Positions 26,466 to 34,169 of a DNA stretch of 34,169 nucleotides are shown in pieces; position 1 is the first letter of the stretch; every line of letters starts with the position of its first letter. The notes beneath the pieces were generated by a model. It searched no databases. It was given only the letters and a program-made list of their open reading frames with translations, and was not told where the DNA came from. Position numbers and translations under genes: made by a program. The stretch comes from an uncultured Methylococcaceae bacterium (lineage in GTDB: Bacteria > Pseudomonadota > Gammaproteobacteria > Methylococcales > Methylomonadaceae), in NCBI GenBank assembly GCA_903934035.1, contig CAIZMK010000278.1:1-34169 (forward strand). The letters are read 5' to 3'.

Positions 26466-27190
26466 GCCAAGCCTCGGGCATGAGCCAGATACTTATGCTC
26501 TAACTCATCATGCTGCACAGTATGGGCATCAAACTCTTCGACTAAGCGACCTTGCTTCATGATGCCGATACGATCAGCCACTTGTTTAGCATTAAATAAA
26601 TCATGGGTGGCCATTAATACCGCCATACCTAAATCGGCTGCAGCCCTAATGCGTCCGGCAAAATCATTAGCCGCACTGGGATCGAGTCCTGAGGTTGGTT
26701 CATCTAACAACATAGCTTTAGCATTTTTGGCCGTGGCAATCGCCAAGCCCACTTTTTGGCGCATGCCTTTGGAATAACTGCCCACGCGTTTAACGTGGGC
26801 ATCTGCTTGCAAACCACTATCAGTTAATAACTGACGGGCTAACTCAGTGCTAATATTAATGTCTGCCAAGGTGCAGAAAAACGTTAAGTTTTCTACGCCA
26901 GTCATCAATTCATATAAGGCTACATTTTCGGGTAGATAAGCAATCTTGGCACGCACTAAGGCTGAGTGCTCATGAGCGGAGAGCCCCTCTATCAACACTA
27001 GGCCACTCGTCGGTCGATTGAAAGTTAAAAAAGTACTAATGGTTGTGCTTTTACCCGCTCCGTTGCCGCCTAACAAAGCATAAACACAGCCTTCAGGCAC
27101 GCTCAGATTTAAAGAGTCGATAGCAAGATGTTGTTTGTAATGAACGATTAATTTTTTGGCTTCGAGTACAGGGGTAGGGTTAGTCATGGG
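26462..27190 (-). CDS. ABC transporter ATP-binding protein
   Basis: Walker A GGNGAGKSTT, signature YSKGMRQKV, Walker B AMLLDEPTSGLDP; ORF begins at 27205 but MTNPTPVLEA is a plausible start. Confidence 0.93.
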   Translation of the reverse strand, partial: PMTNPTPVLEAKKLIVHYKQHLAIDSLNLSVPEGCVYALLGGNGAGKSTTISTFLTFNRPTSGLVLIEGLSAHEHSALVRAKIAYLPENVALYELMTGVENLTFFCTLADINISTELARQLLTDSGLQADAHVKRVGSYSKGMRQKVGLAIATAKNAKAMLLDEPTSGLDPSAANDFAGRIRAAADLGMAVLMATHDLFNAKQVADRIGIMKQGRLVEEFDAHTVQHDELEHKYLAHARGLA

Positions 27191-27356
27191 CGGGGTATAT
27201 TCCAAATAAACAGCGTTTTGTAAAAAGCAGCTTTTTATAACTGCGTTTAGGTCAGGGGTGGTGGGGCGGGCAAAGAATAATACAGAAGATTAGCGTGGGT
27301 AAAGCATTAATTTTAAAGACTAAAATATCCGGCATTAATTAAGATCTCGCCCAATT

Positions 27357-27410
27357 AACAAATAAGGCATATGCCTTATTTGTTAAATAGAAAGTGTGGC
27401 ATATCACACA
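27357..27410. promoter_or_regulatory. Perfect palindrome CAAATAAGGCATATGCCTTATTTG followed 32 bp on by GTGTGGCATATCACAC
   Basis: 24-bp perfect dyad plus TGTG-N6-CACA site; shared with 16364-16381 and 22211-22244. Confidence 0.5.
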
Positions 27411-27539
27411 GTTTTATTTAATGTTAAAGAAAGCCTTTTCTCCGCAACTATATGAATAAATGGATAAGTTACAGATTGGTCTACTTTGTGCTTTAACAAA
27501 TAAATCATTCAATTTATTTATTTTAAGGAGATATGTTTT

Positions 27540-27680
27540 ATGTCAATTATTGAGCCGCAATCAGAGCCTTCTGATTTTACAATTGAGAAAGCTACCAATC
27601 TTATTGCCTTGAGCAATAAGATCAAGTCGTTTATTAGTAAATTAACGCTTAGAAAGATTCTACTAAAGCTCCACCTTTAA
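27540..27680 (+). CDS. Small 46-aa protein of unknown function
   Basis: Strong SD (TTTTAAGGAGATATGTTTTATG) precedes MSIIEPQSEPSDFTIEKATNLIALSNKIKSFISKLTLRKILLKLHL*. Absent from supplied track. Confidence 0.55.
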   Translation: MSIIEPQSEPSDFTIEKATNLIALSNKIKSFISKLTLRKILLKLHL

Positions 27681-27805
27681 TAGTTTACGTTAGCCGATTA
27701 CATTTCGGTAATTATCTATATTAATTCACCTTTTCTTTAACATAGTCTATTTAAGGAAGAGCTGTTAGCATAACGATTCATCAATATTTTTATAAGAGAT
27801 AAAAC

Positions 27806-28345
27806 ATGCAAAAGAAAAGATCTATCCTAAAACAACTGGCAGTCTTATTGTCTTGGTTACCCTTTGCAACAGCTGTGCACGCAGATGTTTTGACTATAGG
27901 TCAACCAGCCCCACAATTTCAATTAAAAGCACAAGATGGCACGGAGTTTAACTTGGCTGCTCGTAAAGATATAGGCTGGACGGTACTGTATTTTTATCCA
28001 AAAGCAGGAACTCCTGGCTGTACAAAACAAGCTTGTGCATTCCGCGACGCGATTCAGGTCATTCGAAATAATAATGCTGAAGTTTATGGCGTCAGCACTG
28101 ATGAAGTACAAAAGTTACTCGAATTTCATCAAGAACATAAGCTCACCTTTAATTTATTATCTGATCCAGACGCAAAAGTAACTGATGCTTACGGTGTAAA
28201 AATGCCCGTTATAAAAATGGCAAAACGCTGGACCTTTATTATCGATCCCTCCTTAATCATCAGACAGATTGATAACGATGTTGACCCTGCGTTAGATGCA
28301 CAGAAAGTTGCAGAGCAGTTAAAGAAGCTACAAGCGGAAAAGTAG
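27806..28345 (+). CDS. Exported PrxQ/Bcp-like peroxiredoxin
   Basis: Signal peptide (ends AVHADV), YFYPKAGTPGCTKQACAFRD with CxxxxC. Confidence 0.9.
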   Translation: MQKKRSILKQLAVLLSWLPFATAVHADVLTIGQPAPQFQLKAQDGTEFNLAARKDIGWTVLYFYPKAGTPGCTKQACAFRDAIQVIRNNNAEVYGVSTDEVQKLLEFHQEHKLTFNLLSDPDAKVTDAYGVKMPVIKMAKRWTFIIDPSLIIRQIDNDVDPALDAQKVAEQLKKLQAEK

Positions 28346-28593
28346 GTTTAGATAAAAGCTCTTCAATTTTTCTATCAAATTAGCAAGCTAATCTAAGTCC
28401 CACTAGCTACCTTGCTCCCTTACAATTTCTGAAATTCTTTACTGGAATCGATTATGAAGACATTGCTAGCGTATTAGACAATCAATTCTTTGTAGCCCAA
28501 AACCAATCATGGTGCTGATGAAAAGAACAAGACGTATATTTAACAAATCTTTGGCTCTATGAGAATTATAGTAGGAGAGGATGCAATATTTTA

Positions 28594-28623
28594 TTGTAGG
28601 GGCGAATTCATTCGCCCCTACAA
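28594..28623. terminator. 30-bp palindrome TTGTAGGGGCGAATTCATTCGCCCCTACAA
   Basis: Perfect 14-bp stem between the peroxiredoxin and GH17 genes; related to the GGGGCGTATGCAATACGCCCC repeats. Confidence 0.45.
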
Positions 28624-28785
28624 GATCATAAGCCTCGTAACAAGACTTGCAACATACAATGCATTATCATTTAGCAGTTCTTATATATTAGCCTTCTACC
28701 CACCTGTTTTTCATTGAGGCACTCAAAAATTCCAGCTTAATACGTTATGATAGGAACCTTATATCACTACCCTACTGCCCCACTC

Positions 28786-30681
28786 ATGAAAATAACTCGA
28801 CTGCTAGTGCTTTTTTTAATCATCCTAACGATTAATGGTCTAATAGCCTGGTTAAGTAATCTGCCACAAGACGCTGGCATTGATGTGCCTGATGGCAAAA
28901 TTAGCAGCGTTTCTTTCGCGCCTTTTCGAGAAGGACAAAGTCCTTTAACCAAAGTGTATCCAAGCACTGAACAAATCGATGCAGATTTAAAGCTACTCGC
29001 TGACCAAACCCATAGCATACGCACCTATGCCAGTTTAGATGGCATGCAAAGCGTCCCTGGCCTTGCCCGTAAATACGGGCTTACTATGATACAAGGCGCT
29101 TGGATAGGCAGTACTGATAAAACCAATCAGGCTGAAATTGCCCAACTCATCAAAGATGCCAATGACTACCCTGATGTCATTAAACGCGTAATAGTTGGTA
29201 ATGAAGTACTGCTTAGAGGCGAATTAAAACCTGAGCAATTATTAGCTTATATACGCCAGGTTAAACAGGCTGTTAAACAACCTGTCTCTTACGCTGATGT
29301 TTGGTCTTTTTATTTACGCTACCCAGAAATTGCCAAGGAAGTTGATTTCTTCACGGTACATATTCTGCCTTATTGGGAAGACGAGCCCTTAAACATAGAC
29401 ACTACCGCCGCTCACGTTGATAAAAATTATCAACGAATCCGTCAAACCTATGCTAATAAACCGATATTAATAGGCGAATCTGGTTGGCCCAGTGCCGGTC
29501 GTCAACGTGGCTGGGCCATACCCAGTGTCGTCAACGAAGCCAAGTATGTACGTTCTTTAGTACAACTAGCCAATAACAACCATTTCGACTACAACATCGT
29601 TGAAGCTTTTAATCAGCCCTGGAAAAGTAAACTTGAAGGCGTGGTGGGCGCTAATTGGGGACTTTATTCGGCAGACCGTCAGCGAGTATTCCCCTTAACG
29701 GGTGCAGTAACAGAAAATCCACTTTGGCTACAACAGTTGTTCTATGCAGGTTTGATAACACTACTGCTTATAAGCTCACAAGTAAAAAAGCTAGTGTCAC
29801 TTACGCCCTTACGCTTATTAATGTTTCTAGGTTTTACTCAACTACTCAGCGCCTTATTGGTCAATCAGCTCAGTGGACATTGGTATAGCAGTTACAATCT
29901 TATAGAACGACTACATGCATTATTTATCAGTGGCTTAAGTGCGCTATTAGCGGCATTAATACTTCAGCATACATTGTCCATGTTAAGACATAAAATCAGT
30001 ACAAAAACAGGCATCTGGATACATTATTTAATGCTCGCTTTCGTTGCTATTGCCTTATATCGCTCCCAAGGACTCGCATTAAGCGGTCGCTATTTAAGTA
30101 TTCCTTACCCTGTGACTTATATACCAGTGGCTGGATTATTAGGCTTTAAATTAATTCGTCATTGGGTCAAAGATCATAACTTGTCACTAGCACCAGAAAT
30201 TAATGATTTATTCGGCAATCAATTCCTACCTACTCAATGGCTTAAATCAGCTAGTTTCTTATTAACAATGACGGGGATTTTTGTCATTGCACTCGAAACT
30301 GTCGTGGTTATGAACGGCTCTAACTATGAACAAGCCTATCCCTTTTTAACCGATAGGATCTATGAAGCTTTCATGGAAACCACACATTACAGTCAACTCA
30401 TGGGCTGGTCATTATTGATCACAGCTGCCGTAATTCGCTTGCCATTAAGAAATTGTGCCTATGCACTGATCCTTATGATACCTGCTATTAGCATAGGTGA
30501 AACTGTCGCATTTATGACTGGACATGATTTTATTGAAAGCTATCCTAGCTTAGGTGAAAGACTTTGGACTGCGCTAATTTATACTTTTAGCAATCAACAA
30601 TTACTACTTTTGTTTGCTAGCTTATTGGTTCTCGCCTTGCCTCTATGGCATTATCAAGAGAAACAACCGACTGTACATTGA
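28786..30681 (+). CDS. GH17-like (beta-glucan-active) domain followed by multi-TM domain; beta-glucan synthase/glucanosyltransferase-like
   Basis: ISSVSFAPFREGQSP, QTHSIRTYASLDGMQSVPGLARKYGL, VGNEVLLRGEL, PILIGESGWPSAGRQRG; then about 8 TM segments. Track start 28747; M at 28786 likelier. Confidence 0.78.
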   Translation: MKITRLLVLFLIILTINGLIAWLSNLPQDAGIDVPDGKISSVSFAPFREGQSPLTKVYPSTEQIDADLKLLADQTHSIRTYASLDGMQSVPGLARKYGLTMIQGAWIGSTDKTNQAEIAQLIKDANDYPDVIKRVIVGNEVLLRGELKPEQLLAYIRQVKQAVKQPVSYADVWSFYLRYPEIAKEVDFFTVHILPYWEDEPLNIDTTAAHVDKNYQRIRQTYANKPILIGESGWPSAGRQRGWAIPSVVNEAKYVRSLVQLANNNHFDYNIVEAFNQPWKSKLEGVVGANWGLYSADRQRVFPLTGAVTENPLWLQQLFYAGLITLLLISSQVKKLVSLTPLRLLMFLGFTQLLSALLVNQLSGHWYSSYNLIERLHALFISGLSALLAALILQHTLSMLRHKISTKTGIWIHYLMLAFVAIALYRSQGLALSGRYLSIPYPVTYIPVAGLLGFKLIRHWVKDHNLSLAPEINDLFGNQFLPTQWLKSASFLLTMTGIFVIALETVVVMNGSNYEQAYPFLTDRIYEAFMETTHYSQLMGWSLLITAAVIRLPLRNCAYALILMIPAISIGETVAFMTGHDFIESYPSLGERLWTALIYTFSNQQLLLLFASLLVLALPLWHYQEKQPTVH

Positions 30682-30744
30682 TAAGTTGGTATTAGCTGTG
30701 GAGACTGTGAAAGTATTCTTTTTATTCCCCTCTTTGCTAAAGAG

Positions 30745-30943
30745 TATAGGTATCTACACAAGTTTCTTATCGGCGTGGAAACGATAAAAACACCGTAGGG
30801 GCGTATTGCATACGCCCAACATTGAAAGTCCCATTTTATAGGGCTTATTTTATAAGGGCGTATGCAATACGCCCCTACGATCTTCACCACAATGTTATCG
30901 TTCTTGCGTGGGAATGCTAACAATTATTTGTTAGATACCTATT
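30745..30943. mobile_element. Second MITE-like copy, inserted in a palindromic repeat
   Basis: TATAGGTATCTACACA...TTAGATACCTAT; flanks TGCTAAAGAG (30735-30744) and TTCTAAAGAG (30944-30953) as a 9/10-matching duplication; internal sequence very similar to 19295-19496. Confidence 0.85.
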
Positions 30944-30978
30944 TTCTAAAGAGGGGGAACTCAATGCTAGCAAGCAAA

Positions 30979-31356
30979 CTAATTAGGTAATTCAATAATT
31001 TCTATGGTATTGCCATCGAAATCTCGAAAAAACATGGCTCTACGCCCTGAGATACTCATCGTGTAAGTAATATCCGCTTTAGTTAAAGCCTCTTGTATCG
31101 GCGTCAATGACAAGGCATTTAAGGCAATATGACGATCACGCCCCCCATGAACGGGACGCCCAGTAATAGGATCAGGGTTATTTAATTCCAATAAATGAAT
31201 TTGTTGTGTACCTAATTGCAACCAAGCACCCGGGAAACCCAAATCAGGTCGATCAACTTGCTGCAAACCCAAAATATCACGGTAAAATACTAACGAAGCT
31301 TCTGTATTGCTTACTATAAAACTAGCGTGATTCAAAGACACAATATTACTAGACAT
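30979..31356 (-). CDS. VOC (glyoxalase/bleomycin resistance) family protein
   Basis: LNHASFIVSNTEASLVFYRDILGLQQVDRPDLGFPGAWLQLG...HIALNA...MFFRDFDGNTIEIIEL. Confidence 0.9.
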   Translation of the reverse strand: MSSNIVSLNHASFIVSNTEASLVFYRDILGLQQVDRPDLGFPGAWLQLGTQQIHLLELNNPDPITGRPVHGGRDRHIALNALSLTPIQEALTKADITYTMSISGRRAMFFRDFDGNTIEIIELPN

Positions 31357-31451
31357 GATTTATTTAATTTATTTTTAAAAAGGACGTAAATTATAACGCC
31401 TCAGCTCAACAGCAACCAAAGAATCTTAAACTATAGTAATATTTGATGAAC

Positions 31452-31559
31452 CGTAGGCCGGAATAAGACTTTTCGAGCGCAGCGAGTAAAGCGTTTCCGG
31501 CATAGGTAGCGATATTGTGCCGAAAACGCCAACACGCGCCAAGCTAGCATGGTCTTCTT
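31452..31559. repeat. REP-like element, third copy
   Basis: GTAGGCCGGAATAAGACTTTTCGAGCGCAGCGAGTAAAGCGTTTCCGGCAT. Confidence 0.7.
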
Positions 31560-31659
31560 CTAAACTTCAATCTTAAATGTAGGCAGTGAGGCACAGGTAT
31601 TACCTAACATCTTAACCGATTGCCTTATAATAAGTTTTTACAATATCACCCGCATCAAT

Positions 31660-32982
31660 ATGAGCGACTATAAATTAGACTCTGAACTATCAAACAAGCT
31701 ACCTAGCGGCATACCCTATATCGTAGGCAATGAAGCTGCCGAACGCTTTAGCTATTATGGTATGCGAGCCATCCTCATTGTTTATATGACCCAATATCTA
31801 GTCGATACATCAGGTCAACTTGCGGTCATGTCTGAAAATGAAGCTCAAGGCTACTTTCATTTATTTGTCTCTGCTGTTTATTTTATGCCCTTATTCGGTG
31901 CCTTATTAGCCGATGGCTTATTGGGCAAATACCGCACTATTATGTTGTTATCGCTGATCTATTGTTTGGGTCACTTTACTTTGGCCTTAGATAATACCCG
32001 CATGGGCTTATTACTAGGACAAAGCCTTATCGCTATAGGCTCAGGCGGCATAAAACCCTGCGTATCCGCACAAATAGGTGATCAATTTAATCCTAGCAAC
32101 CAACACTTAATGTCTAAGGTGTATAGCTGGTTTTATATCGCTATTAATTTAGGTGCCTTTGCCGCCATGTTAATAATTCCATGGTTACTCGACCATTCAG
32201 GCCCTGCTGTCGCTTTTGCCGTTCCAGGCTTACTCATGTTGCTGGCTACCGTTTTACTTTGGTCAGGACGTCATCACTACATCCACAAACCACCAGCCGG
32301 CATAAAGTTTATAAAAGAAATGTGCAGTCAAATCGGACTAAAACGTTTAGCTAAGCTAGGCTCTATTTATGCTTTCTTTAGCATATTTTGGGCTTTGTTT
32401 GATCAAACGGGTTCTTCATGGATAATTCAAGCACAAAAGATGGATCGAATGCTCTGGGGCGGAGAACTACTGCCATCACAAATTCAAGCCGCTAATCCCC
32501 TACTGATAATGCTGCTAGTACCATTATTTACCTATCTGGTTTATCCCTTGCTTAATCGCTGCTTTGTTTTAACAGCCATCAGAAAAATGCAACTAGGCTT
32601 ATTCATCACCGTAATTGCTTTTGCTATCCCTAGTATTATACAAATGCAATTAGACGCCGGCATCAGTCCATCTATACTCTGGCAACTATTAGCCTATGTA
32701 TTATTAACCTCTGCCGAAGTCATGGTATCTATTACTTGCCTAGAGTTTTCATACACCCAAGCACCCGCCACCATGAAGTCTTTTGTGATGGCCTTTTATT
32801 TTCTATCGGTAGCCCTAGGAAATCTGTTGACCAGCGCTGTCAATTTCTTCATCCATAATGTCGATGGCAGCAGCAAACTAGCCGGCGCTGATTACTATTG
32901 GTTTTTTACTGGTTTAATGCTGATAACAGCGATTTTATTTATGTGGGTGAGTCAGGGTTATCGAGAAACGGATATTGATTAG
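31660..32982 (+). CDS. POT/PTR family peptide transporter (MFS)
   Basis: GNEAAERFSYYGMRAILIVYMTQYL, FGALLADGLLGKYRTI, IGSGGIKPCVSAQIGDQF, FYIAINLGAF. Confidence 0.9.
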   Translation: MSDYKLDSELSNKLPSGIPYIVGNEAAERFSYYGMRAILIVYMTQYLVDTSGQLAVMSENEAQGYFHLFVSAVYFMPLFGALLADGLLGKYRTIMLLSLIYCLGHFTLALDNTRMGLLLGQSLIAIGSGGIKPCVSAQIGDQFNPSNQHLMSKVYSWFYIAINLGAFAAMLIIPWLLDHSGPAVAFAVPGLLMLLATVLLWSGRHHYIHKPPAGIKFIKEMCSQIGLKRLAKLGSIYAFFSIFWALFDQTGSSWIIQAQKMDRMLWGGELLPSQIQAANPLLIMLLVPLFTYLVYPLLNRCFVLTAIRKMQLGLFITVIAFAIPSIIQMQLDAGISPSILWQLLAYVLLTSAEVMVSITCLEFSYTQAPATMKSFVMAFYFLSVALGNLLTSAVNFFIHNVDGSSKLAGADYYWFFTGLMLITAILFMWVSQGYRETDID

Positions 32983-33018
32983 GTTTTTAAATCCTTAGAT
33001 ACACTGAACTGACTGTTC

Positions 33019-33294
33019 TCAAAGCAACTTTACTAACGCAGCGACTAGAACTGCCTGAGCTATCAACATACCAGCTATCCATTTGATCATGTCATATTTT
33101 ACTTCGTTAATTTTAGCCTCAAGACGTAGCTCAAGTTCTTTCAGATCATATTTTGTCGCAAGCTCAGCATCACTTTGGGCATCTTTAAATGCCTCTGAAA
33201 ACGCTTCGGCCTGATTTTCGGGTTCTCCCGCAGCTTTTGGTGTGCGAACAAATTTTAAGGTATCGAAAGTTATGGTAGTCAGGTAATTTAGCAC
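33019..33294 (-). CDS. DUF1640-like coiled-coil protein with C-terminal TM helix
   Basis: ITFDTLKFVRTPKAAGEPENQAEAFSEAF...LATKYDLKELELRLEAKINEVKYDMIKWIAGMLIAQ. Confidence 0.75.
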   Translation of the reverse strand: MLNYLTTITFDTLKFVRTPKAAGEPENQAEAFSEAFKDAQSDAELATKYDLKELELRLEAKINEVKYDMIKWIAGMLIAQAVLVAALVKLL

Positions 33295-33521
33295 CAGAGA
33301 AAATTTTATTTAGTTCAATGTAAACGTAAATGCTACCTATTGTCAATACAGAATAATCAGACATAATCTGGTAAGCACTAACTCAACACCCTATAACGCT
33401 TTGATAAATCATCCCAATTATTTGCAAGCAATAATTCTGAAGCGTTAGTAAGTTGAAATCTAAATGCTCTAAGCCCTGACATAATCAAAGTAATTGTGGT
33501 AACACCCCGATAAACATATTG

Positions 33522-34169
33522 TTAGAATCTTAGTTGTAAATTCAATTTAAAATAAATTTTTCCATCATTTTCGGCTATCAAACTTCCAAATCTATGTCGA
33601 CTTGTTGACGGAGTATCAAATTTAATGTTTTCGAATAAATATGACTCTAATTCATTTATTTCAATAATATGAAATCCGACTTGCTCACCGTTATCTTTGA
33701 TAAAAATAGCGCCATTAGCAGTGTATTTTCCATCCCATTTTTGTCCAGAAAAAAGGCCTAATAATATTGCAACTAGCAACCTTTTTAATTTAACCTCAAT
33801 CGACAATAGATCTTCATTTTTAAAATTTTTAAGCTCATTTTTTTCATATAAGGCATTAAGATTTTTATTTATACTAGAGGTTCTATTAATATAGAATTCG
33901 ATTAACATTTTAGATATAAGTTCTGGAATTATTGAGTCAACCATGTTTAAGTTGTATGTCATTGAATCTCTCTCAGCTTTAATGAATATCAATTTTCCAT
34001 TCAATTCATGAATACGCTCTATGCGATCTTTAAGCTTACTTCTTGTAGTAATTGAATTAACTTCATCAATATGTAAAATATTTAAACCTTTCACTTCAAA
34101 TATAAAATTAGTATTACTTGATGCATTTAAGAGAGTTGGTTTATTACCTAAATATGACTTAATACCGAA
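33522..34169 (-). CDS. HpaII-family type II restriction endonuclease, C-terminal part (N-terminus beyond window edge)
   Basis: Frame stays open to the edge: FGIKSYLGNKPTLLNASSNTNFIFEVKG...; C-terminus TANGAIFIKDNGEQVGFHIIEINELESYLFENIKFDTPSTSRHRFGSL...KIYFKLNLQLRF resembles HpaII-type enzymes. Confidence 0.75.
   Translation of the reverse strand, partial: FGIKSYLGNKPTLLNASSNTNFIFEVKGLNILHIDEVNSITTRSKLKDRIERIHELNGKLIFIKAERDSMTYNLNMVDSIIPELISKMLIEFYINRTSSINKNLNALYEKNELKNFKNEDLLSIEVKLKRLLVAILLGLFSGQKWDGKYTANGAIFIKDNGEQVGFHIIEINELESYLFENIKFDTPSTSRHRFGSLIAENDGKIYFKLNLQLRF

Overview
Chromosomal window from an AT-leaning gammaproteobacterium. A Methylococcales-like host is only a guess, from HpnN-like, MiaB-YbeZ-YbeY-CorC and TonB-receptor content. 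Conserved blocks: an HpnN-type MMPL/RND exporter, ApbE, miaB-ybeZ(phoH)-ybeY-corC-galE with overlapping genes, a TonB-dependent receptor, a three-gene ABC exporter with two DUF3526-like permeases, a periplasmic PrxQ/Bcp-like peroxiredoxin, a GH17-like membrane protein, a VOC protein and a POT transporter. The window opens in the C-terminal barrel of an outer-membrane protein and closes inside an HpaII-family restriction endonuclease on the minus strand. Most notable: (1) a 1242-aa ORF joining an AI-2E/PerM-type permease to a complete PMR1/SPCA-like type IIA P-type ATPase; (2) a vapBC-like locus whose PIN toxin carries both an active-site Asp-to-Gly change and a premature stop, leaving the antitoxin intact; (3) about 200-bp MITE-like elements with terminal inverted repeats and 10-bp target-site duplications, one nested in another palindromic repeat; (4) parDE bracketed by about 150-bp imperfect direct repeats; (5) three loci sharing TTAATTAA plus GGCATATGCC-type palindromes, with tandem sites 21 and 32 bp apart at two of them; (6) small ORFs missing from the ORF track: a TTG-start orphan CxxC...CCxxC protein, an ATGA-coupled 57-aa partner of a HEAGH protein, and a 46-aa ORF with a strong Shine-Dalgarno. 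All assignments come from reading the sequence; no searches were run.
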